Source: Aequorivita sinensis
GTDB lineage: Bacteria; Bacteroidota; Bacteroidia; Flavobacteriales; Flavobacteriaceae
Reading direction: 5' to 3'
Length of the DNA: 64,000 nucleotides
Assembly: GCF_006346335.1 (NCBI RefSeq)
Contig: NZ_VDMC01000003.1
Location: 151,374-215,373, forward strand
Shown here: positions 17,946 to 27,954 of the stretch, piece by piece
How positions within the stretch are numbered: position 1 is the stretch's first letter
Layout: every line of letters begins with the position of its first letter
Made by a program: the position numbers and the translations under genes
Notes under the pieces: generated by a model
Databases searched by the model: none
Seen by the model: only the letters and a program-made list of their open reading frames with translations
Told to the model about the DNA's origin: nothing

Positions 17946-19835
17946 TTAGATGTTTTTCCAGTTGTATTTCACACCTAAACTAAACCAGCGTGTTGGCATT
18001 GGCACTGCGCCAGCTTCATTGTACGATGCGTTAAATATATTGGTCACTTCAGAATATAACAGAAAGTCTTTTAGGTGGTAATTTAGACGAACATCAGCAA
18101 TATTGTACCCATTCGCTAACTCGCGCTTTAACCATCTATTTACTACATTTAAGGAAATGTTTTTGTTTCTATAATGAAGTCCTGCAACAAACTGATGCTT
18201 TAAAGACTCTAAGGTGTATTTAGATTGATTATCAGATGAAGTCTCTATAGAGGGGTTTAGATAATTATAACTCACTTGGTATCCTATAGACTGGTTGTTT
18301 CCTAAAGTAAAATCTTGGTTAACTCTACCGAAAACACCGTGCATTTTATTTTCACCGAAGTTAGTTGGTGAGTACGGCTCAGAAGAATCATTCCTCATCC
18401 AATCGATGAAATCTGTAATACTTCTATAAAAATAGCCCGCTTTTGCCTGAAAATTATTTTTAGCGTATTGAATATTTCCTTCGTAATTCCAAGCATTTTC
18501 AGGTTGAAGTAATTCATTTCCAACATTCCCTGGGCGTTGATCCAAATATAAATCGGTAAATGAAGGAATTCGCTGTCCTGAGCCAATACTTGTAGAAACC
18601 TTCCAATTATCATTTATAAGATAGGCCAAATCTATTCCTGGATACAGCTGCCATCCGAAATCGGTATTGTAATTTGCGTAAACTCCAACTGAACCTTGCA
18701 ATTTCTCACCTATACCACTCTTTAGTTCTCCATAAGCACCGTGATTATTTCGCTTGTGTTCCCCAATATTTGAACTGTTTATTTGTTCTAATCTCGATTC
18801 CCAGCCAAACCCCAAAGTTCCTATTTTAGTTTCAAGGCTACTATTAAATTCAAGCATTAAAGCATTGGTGTAGTGTTGTGAACGAGCTTTGCTTAAATCG
18901 TCTTTATAAAAACGGTAGTCGTCTTCTCCATATCTGTTGCTAATACGTGGAGAAAAGGTAAAGTTGTCGAGTTTATGTTTTGAAGAAATACTGAAAACAG
19001 ACGATTCTACCAACTCCTCCGAATTGACATCGTAAGGCGCAGCATAAAATCCATTTGCCCCAAACAAACTCGTAGTGTAACCCGCCATTGCTTGAAGGCT
19101 GTTGTTTATGTTTATATCATAACTTCCATTGTAAAATAACCGAGTGTTTTTTGAACCTGAATTGTATCGCTGTCCGTTGTAATTACTTTGTGAAACAGAG
19201 ATTAATTGGCTTTGTTTTTCAGTACCATAAATTCCTGTAACCTCAATAGATCCACCTCCGTAAATTCCTGAACCATCACCTTCATCTTTACTTTTGAAAG
19301 AACTTCCTCCTTTCACATCTGCAGTAACCGACGAATAATTTTGATTTTTAGTAACGATATTTACAGCTCCAGTAAGGGCGTTTATACCATATACTCTAGC
19401 TGCTGCACCTCTTAATACTTCAATATGATCTATCGCACTTAATGGAATAGGAATATTCATCATATTATGCGCTGTTTGAGAATCAAGCATTTTTACTCCG
19501 TTAATAAGCACTAGCGTTTGTTCTGAAGTGCCACCGTCGATAGAAATATCTGTTTGAGTTCCAAACGGGCCACGCTGGCGAATATCCACTCCGCTTAGAT
19601 AAGATAAAACTTCATTAAGGGATTTTGCTGGAAGCGCTTCAATTTGTTTTTGGGTTATTACTTGAATATCCCTACTTACCTTATTAAAAGGTGTTTCAAG
19701 ACGATTTCCTCGAATTACAATTTCTTCTAAGGTGTTCTGCTGCAGTTTTGAATCTACAATACTATCATTCTCCTGAGTAAATCCAGTGATTGAAAATACT
19801 GACGTTAATCCTAAAGCAACTAATGTGTTTTTCAT
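17946..19835 (-). CDS. TonB-dependent receptor, BtuB-like
   Basis: This 629-aa outer-membrane receptor has no N-terminal regulatory-like domain. The signal peptide ends near SITGFTQ. The plug runs from about residue 50 (VSRDIQVITQKQIEALPAKS) through the typical LSYLSGVDIRQRGPFGTQ and VLRGAAARVYGINALTGAVNI. A short barrel ends in LGVKYNWKNI. This size and plug resemble vitamin B12/small-siderophore receptors, but no B12 riboswitch is recognisable in the short leader. Its gene is divergent from a MocR-type regulator with only 86 bp between starts, so regulation of the receptor by that protein is plausible. Confidence 0.83.
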   Translation of the reverse strand: MKNTLVALGLTSVFSITGFTQENDSIVDSKLQQNTLEEIVIRGNRLETPFNKVSRDIQVITQKQIEALPAKSLNEVLSYLSGVDIRQRGPFGTQTDISIDGGTSEQTLVLINGVKMLDSQTAHNMMNIPIPLSAIDHIEVLRGAAARVYGINALTGAVNIVTKNQNYSSVTADVKGGSSFKSKDEGDGSGIYGGGSIEVTGIYGTEKQSQLISVSQSNYNGQRYNSGSKNTRLFYNGSYDININNSLQAMAGYTTSLFGANGFYAAPYDVNSEELVESSVFSISSKHKLDNFTFSPRISNRYGEDDYRFYKDDLSKARSQHYTNALMLEFNSSLETKIGTLGFGWESRLEQINSSNIGEHKRNNHGAYGELKSGIGEKLQGSVGVYANYNTDFGWQLYPGIDLAYLINDNWKVSTSIGSGQRIPSFTDLYLDQRPGNVGNELLQPENAWNYEGNIQYAKNNFQAKAGYFYRSITDFIDWMRNDSSEPYSPTNFGENKMHGVFGRVNQDFTLGNNQSIGYQVSYNYLNPSIETSSDNQSKYTLESLKHQFVAGLHYRNKNISLNVVNRWLKRELANGYNIADVRLNYHLKDFLLYSEVTNIFNASYNEAGAVPMPTRWFSLGVKYNWKNI

Positions 19836-19921
19836 AAATATTTTTTAAACTATACTATTTCTAAAATTGGGCGCAAAGGTTCGGATTAAACCATTAATTT
19901 TGGTAGTCCATATTGTAAATA

Positions 19922-21412
19922 ATGAGTAGTCCAGTTAAAGTTCGATTTCAGTCAATAATAAAAATAGATCGCAGGAGTAAAGAGGCCATCTATATGCAGT
20001 TTGTGTATCAGTTTATTAACGCCGTAAAAAGCAATTATTTAGAGGCTGACGATAAACTTCCTGGTAGCCGAAAAATAGCAGAAGAGCTACAGCTTCATCG
20101 AAAAACAATAGTAGCCGCTTTTACCGAACTTCAGGAGCAAGGTTGGGTGAAAACACTTCCTGGTATTGGAACCTTTGTTAAAAACCCTGAAAATTCCACA
20201 AGTAAAGCATTAAAACAGAACGCTTTTAAGCAACCACCCGTAAAGGCTAATTATCACTTCAGAAAAGATTTTATTTTAGATACTCCCTTGGAAGGAAATG
20301 TAGAAGAATATTATTTTACCGATGGCACACCGGATTATCGAGTGATTAATTCGGAAGAACTTGTTCGTTTTTATGCTTCTGTTTTAAAACGAAAGAATAA
20401 ATTGAATCCACATTTTAATTCGACTGATGAAAATATATTCTTTAGAAACCAACTAAGTAATTATTTAAATCTAACTAGAGGCTTTCATCTTTCAAGAAAT
20501 TTTCTTCTACCTGTTTATGGCGTGGAGCAAGTACTTTCAATCTTATCGCGATTGTTGATTAATTCAGCCAATATTGTTTTGGTGGAAGAACTCAGCTATT
20601 TTCTCCCTAATATGATATTTAATCAAGCGGGTGCAAAAATGAAAACCATTCCTATAGATGAAAATGGAATGGATATAGACTTTATTCAAAATAACTTTAA
20701 AGCGGGAGAGATTCGTTTTGTTTATATAAATTCTAGGTGTCAATACCCTACCACCGTTAACCTTTCTGATAAACGAAAATCTCAGTTATTAAAATTAGCA
20801 GAAGAGTATAATTTCATCATAATTGAAGATGACACCGATTTTGAATTTTCAATGGAGAAAAGTAAAAGAGATACTCTTTTTGCAAAAAACGGTGGAAATC
20901 GTGTGATATATATGGGTAGTTTCGGGAAGTTTTTACACCCTGGATTTCAAATGAATTTCATAATCGGACCACAAGATTTACTTAAAGAAGGAGCGAAATA
21001 CCTAAATGTCTTTGGAAAAAGCGATTTAATGAAGCAAAAAGCCTTAGGGGAAATCATTCATCAGGGTGACATTCACAGATATCAAAGAAAATCTAAAAAG
21101 CTACTTACGGAAAGAAAAGAATTATTTGCAAACCTTTTAGCTTACCACTTCGGGAATAAAATTGAATTTAAAATTCCGGAGTCCGGTTTAGCCTTTTGGA
21201 TTGAGTTTATAGAAAACATTTCACTTGTTTTATTACAGAAAAAAGCACGAAAAAAAGGCTTGTTAATTCCAAGTGTTTGTCTCTACCAAAATCGTGATTT
21301 AACAGCTCTAAGGTTGTCTTTTGCACATTTAAACGAATATGAAATTGAAAAGACATTACTAATTCTCAAAGATGCTTTTTACGAGGTTTCTATCTCTAAA
21401 ATAGAACTTTAG
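19922..21412 (+). CDS. MocR/PdxR-type transcriptional regulator (GntR HTH fused to PLP aminotransferase fold)
   Basis: This 496-aa protein has an N-terminal GntR winged helix (about residues 10-90: AIYMQFVYQFINAVK, LPGSRKIAEELQLHRKTIVAAF, GWVKTLPGIGTFV) and a type I aminotransferase-fold domain. The PLP-binding Lys lies in GSFGKFLHPGFQ (about residue 340), and the Asp-binding motif is IIEDDTDFEF. MocR proteins sense PLP or amino compounds and control neighbouring genes. Here the neighbour is the divergent BtuB-like receptor. The AT domain may have lost catalysis, which is usual in the family. Confidence 0.85.
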   Translation: MSSPVKVRFQSIIKIDRRSKEAIYMQFVYQFINAVKSNYLEADDKLPGSRKIAEELQLHRKTIVAAFTELQEQGWVKTLPGIGTFVKNPENSTSKALKQNAFKQPPVKANYHFRKDFILDTPLEGNVEEYYFTDGTPDYRVINSEELVRFYASVLKRKNKLNPHFNSTDENIFFRNQLSNYLNLTRGFHLSRNFLLPVYGVEQVLSILSRLLINSANIVLVEELSYFLPNMIFNQAGAKMKTIPIDENGMDIDFIQNNFKAGEIRFVYINSRCQYPTTVNLSDKRKSQLLKLAEEYNFIIIEDDTDFEFSMEKSKRDTLFAKNGGNRVIYMGSFGKFLHPGFQMNFIIGPQDLLKEGAKYLNVFGKSDLMKQKALGEIIHQGDIHRYQRKSKKLLTERKELFANLLAYHFGNKIEFKIPESGLAFWIEFIENISLVLLQKKARKKGLLIPSVCLYQNRDLTALRLSFAHLNEYEIEKTLLILKDAFYEVSISKIEL

Positions 21413-21507
21413 TTTACTTCCTTAATTGCTTATTTTTTATTGAAAATAGGCTTTAAACATTAAACCTTACATTTACTAGAATTTAATACTCATTATTGCA
21501 GCTCTGA

Positions 21508-22272
21508 ATGTCTAAACTTCCAAAACAACATAAATTCCTAGACTTATCCGACTATGGACGCCCGATAGCTAAAGCCATTGCCAACGCTTTAAAAAACACT
21601 TCTTTTACTCCAATTCATGTGACTATAAGTTTTATAATCGCTGGCCTTTTTGGGGTGTATTGCGTTGTTAAAGGCTATTATTGGTTGGCTGCTTTCTTTC
21701 TGATTTTAAAATCAATTTTAGATGCTGCAGATGGAGAGTTAGCTCGAGTAAAAGAAAAGCCTTCATATACTGGCCGATATTTAGATTCTGTAGCCGATAT
21801 TATATTAAACGCTATAATATTTACAGCTATCGCTTATATTAGTAATACCGCTTGGTATATTGGTGTTCTAGCTTTTTTAGGTTTACAATTACAAGGCACT
21901 CTTTACAATTATTACTACGTTATTCTACGGAATAAACTTGATGGAGATAGTACTAGCCGAGTTTTTGAAAATAAAACGCCTATTGCCTTAGAAGGAGAGA
22001 AGCAGAAACATGTAAACATTTTCTTCGCTTTATATAAATTCTGCTATGGAGTCTTTGATAAAATAATTTATGCTCTGGACAGAAAAGCGAGTCAGAGTAA
22101 AATATTTCCAAATTGGTTTATGACGGCGATTTCAACCTTCGGTCTCGGTTTTCAATTATTTTTAATAGCAGTAATGTTAATTTTAAATCTTAAAGAGTTT
22201 ATTCTCCCGTTCTTTTTAGCTTATACTGTTATGGTTTTTGTTTTTATCGCAATTAGAAAACAGTTTTATTAA
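21508..22272 (+). CDS. CDP-alcohol phosphatidyltransferase family protein
   Basis: This 254-aa integral membrane enzyme carries the complete CDP-OH-P signature: DAADGELARVKEKPSYTGRYLD SVAD fits D-x2-D-G-x2-A-R-x8-G-x3-D-x3-D at about residues 68-95. Six helices surround it. The family joins CDP-activated lipids or alcohols to a second alcohol. The long, charged middle loop (FENKTPIALEGEKQKH) suggests it is not a standard PgsA or PssA, and the substrate is not determined. It stands alone. Confidence 0.85.
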   Translation: MSKLPKQHKFLDLSDYGRPIAKAIANALKNTSFTPIHVTISFIIAGLFGVYCVVKGYYWLAAFFLILKSILDAADGELARVKEKPSYTGRYLDSVADIILNAIIFTAIAYISNTAWYIGVLAFLGLQLQGTLYNYYYVILRNKLDGDSTSRVFENKTPIALEGEKQKHVNIFFALYKFCYGVFDKIIYALDRKASQSKIFPNWFMTAISTFGLGFQLFLIAVMLILNLKEFILPFFLAYTVMVFVFIAIRKQFY

Positions 22273-22502
22273 GCCGAATGTTTTTGAGGATTAAGATTTA
22301 GGGTAATTAAAAACTCGTGGTATTTGAAAGATTTTGAAGCTTAATAACAAGGTATTCATCATTATTGTATAAATTTTGGAAGTAGAATCTAATTCTTTTC
22401 GTGTTTTTTTAAGACCTTTACTATTAAGCAATTCACTAACAAAAATTTTTAAAACCAATATAAATTTTATCGACTCAATCAGTAACCTAAAAAAATAGCA
22501 AA

Positions 22503-22991
22503 ATGACGTTTTCATTTCTTTTTAGTGTTATACAAACCACTGAAAAAGTACTTACAGGCATAGGAGAGGAGCCAGACTATTCGTTTAGTCCGGATTTTCT
22601 ATTTAAAATTCTGTTAGCCATTGTTGCAGGGCTTTTAATAGGTTTAGAACGAGAATTTAAAGGGAAAGATGCTGGCTTAAAAACCAATATGCTTGTTGCG
22701 GTAGGTGCTTGTGCTTTTGTTATCCTATCCTTGGAATATCAAGGAGGGAAGTTTATAGATCTCACTCGAGTGCTAAGTCAGGTGGTAACTGGGATTGGCT
22801 TTTTAGGGGCAGGAGTAATTCTCAAAAAAGGAGGAACAGTACAAGGTTTAACTACAGCTGCCACAATCTGGTGTAGCGCAGCCGCAGGGTGTTTAGCTGC
22901 CTTATATTTGGTAACCGATCTGATTTTATTTACCGTTGCAGTACTTCTTGTAAACCTTATTTTTGGAGTTATTGGAAAAAAAGTAGGTTGA
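22503..22991 (+). CDS. MgtC/SapB family membrane protein
   Basis: This 162-aa protein has five membrane helices and the conserved MgtC core: GLLIGLEREFKGKDAGLKTNMLVAVGAC, then QVVTGIGFLGAGVILKKGG and GLTTAATIWCSAAAGC. It is the short form without the C-terminal cytoplasmic domain. MgtC-type proteins support growth under low Mg2+ and modulate membrane energetics. The start is the ATG at 22503. A 74-aa frame overlapping it on the other strand is spurious. Confidence 0.87.
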   Translation: MTFSFLFSVIQTTEKVLTGIGEEPDYSFSPDFLFKILLAIVAGLLIGLEREFKGKDAGLKTNMLVAVGACAFVILSLEYQGGKFIDLTRVLSQVVTGIGFLGAGVILKKGGTVQGLTTAATIWCSAAAGCLAALYLVTDLILFTVAVLLVNLIFGVIGKKVG

Positions 22992-23092
22992 ACTTGCCTT
23001 CAAAAATCATTGTCGATTTGAAGACAATCAACCTATAATTATGTGAGTATTCTCCTTATTTCTGCATAAACTCACTTTATATTTTAAAAAAC

Positions 23093-23299
23093 TTAATCCT
23101 TTTTATAAGGTGATTTCTTTATGTTTTCAGTTTCACTATATCCAGCAGGGTCGTTAGATTCTGGAACATCTTTAGCATCACCTTTTTCTGGTTTTTTTAC
23201 GGTATCAGGTTTTGAATTTGGTTCAGCAGGAGAGTCTTGCTTTTCTATATCTTGTTCATTTTTAACTTTTGGGTCGAGCATTGGCGTTTTCTTCTTCAT
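23093..23299 (-). CDS. Small hydrophilic, probably disordered protein
   Basis: From the ATG at 23299 (MKKKTPMLDPKV) this encodes 68 residues with an extreme bias to Lys, Glu, Asp, Pro, Ser and Asn, and no Cys or Trp. It resembles the small stress-associated hydrophilic proteins of Flavobacteriaceae. The longer frame from 23344 adds a hydrophobic stretch that looks like translated leader and is not favoured. A second tiny charged protein of this kind lies at 33859-33999. No function can be assigned. Confidence 0.55.
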   Translation of the reverse strand: MKKKTPMLDPKVKNEQDIEKQDSPAEPNSKPDTVKKPEKGDAKDVPESNDPAGYSETENIKKSPYKKD

Positions 23300-23503
23300 A
23301 ATACAGATATTTATTAGATTAATAATTGCTTCAGTTACTGTCAATCAAATTTCTTTAGATGAAAATTGAAAGATTTATTGACTCGCCAAACTATTAAAAC
23401 TTTTGCGTTTTCCGATATTAGCTAACATAATTTAACACCGATAAAGTGGAGATAGTTAATTTGTTAACTTTTAAAAATGAATAATTTATCTTGATGCGGA
23501 ACA

Positions 23504-24892
23504 TTAATCATGAGCAGTTAGAAAGCTTCTATCTCGAACAACCCTTTTCTTCCAATAGCCTGTTTTGAAATAACTGAAAGCAACAATACCTGCTATTAGG
23601 TTTGAAATAGGGAAGGACCACCAAATACCTTCGGGGCCCATTTCCAATGTATATGAAAGCAAATAAGCTAATGGGAAACGCACCAACCACAAACTCATTA
23701 TAGAAATAAACATGGATGCTTTTGTAAATCCTGCACCGTTAAAAGTACCGTTCATTACCTGCTGTAGTCCGAGAAAGCCAAAACTCAGCGACATTATTTT
23801 TATAAATAAAGTTCCATCCTGAATTACCTGTGGATCTTCTGGAATAAAGAAGGTTGTTAAAGGTTCGGCAACCAAAAACATTAATAATCCTAACCCAGTA
23901 AAGCCAAAGAAAGATACTTTAGCACTTAAAACAGCGGCTTTTTGAGCACGTTTTATCTTTAAAGCTCCAATGTTTTGTCCTACCAAAGAGGTAGTTGCTA
24001 TTCCTAGTCCGAGGGCAGGAATTACAATAAAACTCAACATACGAGCACCAATTCCGTAGGCGGCTACTATATCACTTCCAAAACTTGTAACAATCACCAT
24101 CATAAACGTCATCCCCAAAGCACGAGTAGATTGTTCTATACTTGCTGGAAAACCTATATTAAAAGTTCTTTTTAAGTTTTCTATATTAAAGTACATAGAC
24201 GAGAGCGAAATTTTAATTCCGTGCTTCCCTCTAAAAAGAATAACTAAACCGATAATAGAAGCAATAGCCTGAGTGGCTACACTAGCCACAGCTGCTCCTG
24301 CTACGCCATATCCAGGCACAAACCCATAGCCATATATGAATAGCGGGTCTAAAACCGCGTTGAGTATTACAGTAAATAAAACAATATATACAGGTAGCAT
24401 TACATTCCCAATTCCCCGCATTAGTGATTGGAAAATGAAGAACAGGAATAGAAAAACAAAACCTAAGGAGGAAACTTTAAAATACTGTATAGAGTCGTCT
24501 ATAATATCAGGACCAGCACCAATTAATTGCATTAAGGGAGCTGAAGCAAAATAACTGATAATCGCTAATACAATAGAAGTTAGAAAAATAAGAAAAACAC
24601 TCTGAGATGAACTAAAATCTACCTGCAGTTGATTTTCGGCACCTTTGTACCGCGCTACCAAAACAGTTCCAGCCAAGGTAAGTCCTGCACCTAACGATAG
24701 TACTAAGAAAAGCAATGGAAAACTTAAACTCACAGCCGCAACTGCATCGGCCCCTAATCGTCCTAACCAAAAGGTGTCAATAAGCTGATAAGCAGATTGA
24801 AGAATATTGGCGAAAATTATGGGCAGAGCTAAGCTTATAAGAGAGCTAAGAATTCTCCCTTCTGTAAACTTATTTTTTTTATTAGGAGTCAT
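23504..24892 (-). CDS. MATE family multidrug/sodium antiporter
   Basis: This 462-aa protein has twelve predicted membrane helices in two six-helix halves. MATE features visible are ALPIIFANILQSAYQLIDTFWLGRLGADAVAAVS at the N-terminus, the helix with LTLAGTVLVARYKGA, and the second-half repeat FPASIEQSTRALGMTFM. It probably exports cationic compounds using a Na+ or H+ gradient. The gene is monocistronic. The 245 bp downstream of its start, towards 25137, contain no gene that I can see. Confidence 0.88.
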   Translation of the reverse strand: MTPNKKNKFTEGRILSSLISLALPIIFANILQSAYQLIDTFWLGRLGADAVAAVSLSFPLLFLVLSLGAGLTLAGTVLVARYKGAENQLQVDFSSSQSVFLIFLTSIVLAIISYFASAPLMQLIGAGPDIIDDSIQYFKVSSLGFVFLFLFFIFQSLMRGIGNVMLPVYIVLFTVILNAVLDPLFIYGYGFVPGYGVAGAAVASVATQAIASIIGLVILFRGKHGIKISLSSMYFNIENLKRTFNIGFPASIEQSTRALGMTFMMVIVTSFGSDIVAAYGIGARMLSFIVIPALGLGIATTSLVGQNIGALKIKRAQKAAVLSAKVSFFGFTGLGLLMFLVAEPLTTFFIPEDPQVIQDGTLFIKIMSLSFGFLGLQQVMNGTFNGAGFTKASMFISIMSLWLVRFPLAYLLSYTLEMGPEGIWWSFPISNLIAGIVAFSYFKTGYWKKRVVRDRSFLTAHD

Positions 24893-25137
24893 TACGGCAA
24901 AATTATAACAACCTTTCCGAAGTAATACCTAAATAACTCTTAATACTTATAAGATTATAGATTACAAAACGAAATAAACTTGTTCACATTTTCAGGGTAT
25001 TCATTTATTGAAGAAGTAGTAAGGAATTCAAAGCTGATTTTTTTTTGATATTTGATTTTTTGTAAAGATGATTTATACAGTTACTTCTGGATAATGACTT
25101 ATTCTAAATTATGTTTAAACTCTCGTTAGCAATAATT

Positions 25138-25800
25138 CTATTCACTAAACGAGTTCGTTATCAGCGTACATAATTCCGCATATTCTTTTCCATCGTAAAC
25201 ATCTGGGCTATTTCTGCTTACAAAATGATATCGGTCGTCGATTAAGATTTCTAAAATCCATTCTTCTCCGTCAAAAATCATGTTTGGGTCGTGAGTTTCA
25301 ATATTCCAAAAATCAATTTTATCGACTTTTTCTATGATTTGTTCCCATTTTTCCAAATCTACCTTCTTTGTTTTGTGTTTAATTCTCCTACCTGCTTTAT
25401 AACCACCAAGTCCTCTTGTTTTATTGTAGGTTATTTTTACCACCTCATCGTCCTTCTCTAATCTATATGAATAAGGGTTGGACCAAGTGCCTAAATGCGT
25501 GAATCTTATAACCTTTTTCTTTTTATTCTTCTTGGTATGTAAGATTGGTTCCCCAAGACTATTAAGGTGTTTTGAGTACCACTGATTAGTAAATTCACTA
25601 AGAGAATCGTTAGGCCCTGTGGAATTCCACAGATTGATTTCTCCAGATTCTTTTTGTTTCTCCTTAAACTTCACTTCATCATATGTGGGAAAGTAGTAAG
25701 AACCAAATTTGATAGGCTCATATTTAATGTCAGGATATATTATTCTACAGCTAGAAAGCAAAAAGAGAATTATTGAATATTTTAAAATGGAATTTTTCAT
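25138..25800 (-). CDS. Predicted lipoprotein, unknown function
   Basis: This 220-aa protein begins with a lipoprotein signal peptide (FLLSSC, Cys at about residue 18). The mature part is rich in charged and aromatic residues, with a Lys-rich patch (HTKKNKKKKVIRF) near residue 95 and a KWEQIIEKVDKIDFWNI segment near residue 155. I recognise no family. It is the last of six short minus-strand genes in an accessory block and is separated from the MepB-like gene by a REP-like element. Confidence 0.65.
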   Translation of the reverse strand: MKNSILKYSIILFLLSSCRIIYPDIKYEPIKFGSYYFPTYDEVKFKEKQKESGEINLWNSTGPNDSLSEFTNQWYSKHLNSLGEPILHTKKNKKKKVIRFTHLGTWSNPYSYRLEKDDEVVKITYNKTRGLGGYKAGRRIKHKTKKVDLEKWEQIIEKVDKIDFWNIETHDPNMIFDGEEWILEILIDDRYHFVSRNSPDVYDGKEYAELCTLITNSFSE

Positions 25801-25809
25801 TCAAATCAT

Positions 25810-25844
25810 GGGATGCGTGCAATACAATCGCGCAGCAGCGCGGT
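25810..25844 (+). repeat. REP-like palindromic element (diverged copy)
   Basis: This is related to the elements at 26526, 28780, 53378 and 55294, with an ATCGCGCAGCAGCGCGGT core. The palindrome is degraded on the left. Confidence 0.45.
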
Positions 25845-25855
25845 ATTAATAGTGG

Positions 25856-26344
25856 TTATTTATATAATTCCGACACTTTATTTAAGTCCGTTGAATTATT
25901 TATTTCGTAAAAGTAATTTAACTGCCACTTTTGAGTTTTTTTAGCTTGCTTATTTTCTGCTTTGTCCCATTTAGGATAAACTCTAAACCCTCTTTTTCCG
26001 TCTTTTAGTTTTGTTGCTATTATTCCTTTATTAATTAATTCAGATTTTGGAAATACAAATTGCCCAAGATTATTTTCCGAATTTACATTTATTACATAAT
26101 AGTCAATCTCGTCATTTTCGTTAAAAGGTTCTGTTATTCCATCATTATTTCGTTTCCAGAAAGTTACAAATTGTCCAATTTTTTTAGGTGTAACTTTAGA
26201 ACTTCTACAAATAATATTCATTCCGTTAAGTTTGAATTGGCAAGCATCATATTCTTTTCCTTCTGGTTCTTTTTTTAAGTCCGAAATTTGAAGAGAACAT
26301 TGGGCGTATATTTCTCTATCAATCTTTTTTAAATTGCTGTTCAT
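25856..26344 (-). CDS. MepB family protein
   Basis: This 162-aa cytoplasmic protein matches the MepB family by its C-terminal signature. That signature is GQFVFPKSELINKGIIATK followed by GKRGFRVYPKWD (about residues 100-140), with a preceding cysteine-containing CQFKLNGMNIICRSSK segment. MepB was named from the staphylococcal mepRAB multidrug locus, but its activity is unknown. No MepA/MepR partner is present here, although an unrelated MATE gene is about 1 kb away. It lies in the accessory block between two REP-like elements. Confidence 0.75.
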   Translation of the reverse strand: MNSNLKKIDREIYAQCSLQISDLKKEPEGKEYDACQFKLNGMNIICRSSKVTPKKIGQFVTFWKRNNDGITEPFNENDEIDYYVINVNSENNLGQFVFPKSELINKGIIATKLKDGKRGFRVYPKWDKAENKQAKKTQKWQLNYFYEINNSTDLNKVSELYK

Positions 26345-26492
26345 TTTAATGTTCTCTCTATTTATTTGTATGGGATTGTTGGGTTTTATTGGGGTATGGT
26401 TTGGTAAATGCTAAGTCAGAATTTCGTGATGATGCTCTCGAAAGTTTCGGTTCTTAGGTAGCGGTGGTTTATGGCTAAATGATTTCACGGTG

Positions 26493-26556
26493 TTTTACTA
26501 ATATGTATGAACATGGAATTGGGAGGGAACGCGATGCAATCGTGCACTAGCGAGGT
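26493..26556 (+). repeat. REP-like element with conserved flank (copy A)
   Basis: A GGAACGCGATGCAATCG palindrome core at 26526-26556 is preceded by a 30-bp flank also present at 28743. It separates two minus-strand genes. Confidence 0.65.
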
Positions 26557-26586
26557 AAGTAAGCAGAGAACGTTAAGGTAGCCCGT

Positions 26587-27129
26587 TTATATCGATTTTT
26601 CGTAAGCCTCTTTAATCCATTTTTTTAGTTCACGGTCGATTTCTTTCAGTTCCGATATCTTTACTCTATGGGTACACATAGTTCCAAAAGGCCCGGAGTC
26701 CTCAAGTCTTTCAGTGGTAGGTTTGTCTTTTAATTTAAAACCTAAATCAATTCTAGTTTTAGTAGCAGGTTTAATTAAAACAAATTGTCTTTTCCGTATA
26801 ATACTTACACTTCCTTTTTTTGGAGTTATAGTCACATCATCCCCTAATGATTTAATGTATGTAATGAGTTCCTTATAAATTGGAATTAAATTTTCTTTAC
26901 CCTTATATTGATTTTCAATAAGGTCTTCGGAAGGAGTATTTTCATCCTTAGAAAGCGTTACAATAGTATTGGCAAATCCGTGAGTAACATTATGCTCAGT
27001 TTTTAGATATTTTACACCTTCTGAATGTTTGGTAAAGGATTTTTCTTTCAAGATTGCTTTCCATTCGCTTAATGATTTTCCTGTTTTTTCAGGCATATTG
27101 TCAATCATTGTTTTGAGAGCTTTGTCCAT
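26587..27129 (-). CDS. DUF4287/DUF5655 domain protein
   Basis: This is a 180-aa cytoplasmic protein with two recognisable parts. The N-terminal ~70 residues (KTGKSLSEWKAILKEKSF ... YLKTEHNVTHGFANTIV) fit DUF4287. The C-terminal half (YKELITYIKSLGDDVTITPKKGSVSIIRKRQFVLI ... LGFKL) fits DUF5655, a small predicted-transport or nucleic-acid-associated domain. These fusions often occur in accessory DNA and their role is unknown. It is preceded by a 220-bp gap and followed by REP copy A. Confidence 0.78.
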   Translation of the reverse strand: MDKALKTMIDNMPEKTGKSLSEWKAILKEKSFTKHSEGVKYLKTEHNVTHGFANTIVTLSKDENTPSEDLIENQYKGKENLIPIYKELITYIKSLGDDVTITPKKGSVSIIRKRQFVLIKPATKTRIDLGFKLKDKPTTERLEDSGPFGTMCTHRVKISELKEIDRELKKWIKEAYEKSI

Positions 27130-27349
27130 AGGAATAATGTTTTATGTTCTTCGGATTTTAGTGGGTCACGCTTTCCGGTAAGAGTGATTGCATGATTCTG
27201 CTACTAATTTAACCAATTCAAACCAAATAGACACGAGCGAAGTGGGCTGTATGAATCAAAAACTTGCGTCCCGATAACTACACATATTTTTAAGTAAGCT
27301 ACAATAGACGATTAATTAGGCATGGTGTTGGCGCGTCACCTTTATTTTT

Positions 27350-27824
27350 TTACCAACTCAAACAAAAACTATTTTCACCATCATCTCGAGAAATTTCCAT
27401 TGAACCTGCTTCTGCTCCATAAGTCCAATGTCCTGCAAAGTTCAGTTTTATAGGGTCAGAGTTTTTAGTTACCATTACATTGCTTATTTTCCAAATTCGT
27501 GTCGATTCGTATCCTTTAGTGTTGCGTGTATCAGTGTCTAAAGTCCATTTAATAATTCCGTTTTCTTTTAAAGTCAGCGTTGGTGAGAGCGAGTCTGTTC
27601 GATTGTCCAAAATTAAGACTCCGTTATTTTTCAATTTAATGATTTCCGAATTTTCCGAAATTTTTGATTGCTTAATTAGGACTGCATTAAATGGTCCGTC
27701 ATCCATTCCGCAACCACTCACAAAAGTATACATTTCATAACCTACAAAACCTATGTATCCAATGATTCCAATTCCAAGAATCGAAAACGTCCAAATTAAT
27801 ATTTTTTTTTGTGGTTTTTTTCAT
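27350..27824 (-). CDS. Small membrane-anchored protein with a frameshift in its A-run
   Basis: The open frame from 27733 (127 aa, MYTFVSGCG) has no proper start, but the same frame upstream encodes ILIWTFSILGIGIIGYIGF, a clear membrane anchor. The only ATG, at 27824 (MKKTTKK), is one base out of frame, and an A9 tract at 27802-27810 lies between. Reading it as A8 gives an uninterrupted 157-aa protein. The soluble part contains lipocalin/META-like strands (KLKNNGVLILDNRTDS, GIIKWTLDTD, NFAGHWTYG). No family assigned. The tract may be an inactivating mutation, a phase-variable switch or a sequencing error. Confidence 0.6.
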
Positions 27825-27954
27825 TTTAAATGCATGCCGACACTTAAGCTATTAATCGGGGGTGGTTAAGTAATTAAATTAACAACAATTGTCCAACCAT
27901 AAAAAATTGCGTCCCTAAGGCTTTTGAGATTGGTGAATAGATGAAAACCAATTA

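Noticed and set aside
22291..22515. 74-aa minus-strand frame
   Set aside because: It overlaps the MgtC start, has low-complexity hydrophobic and Lys/Leu content and no start context; it is a shadow of A/T-rich spacer.
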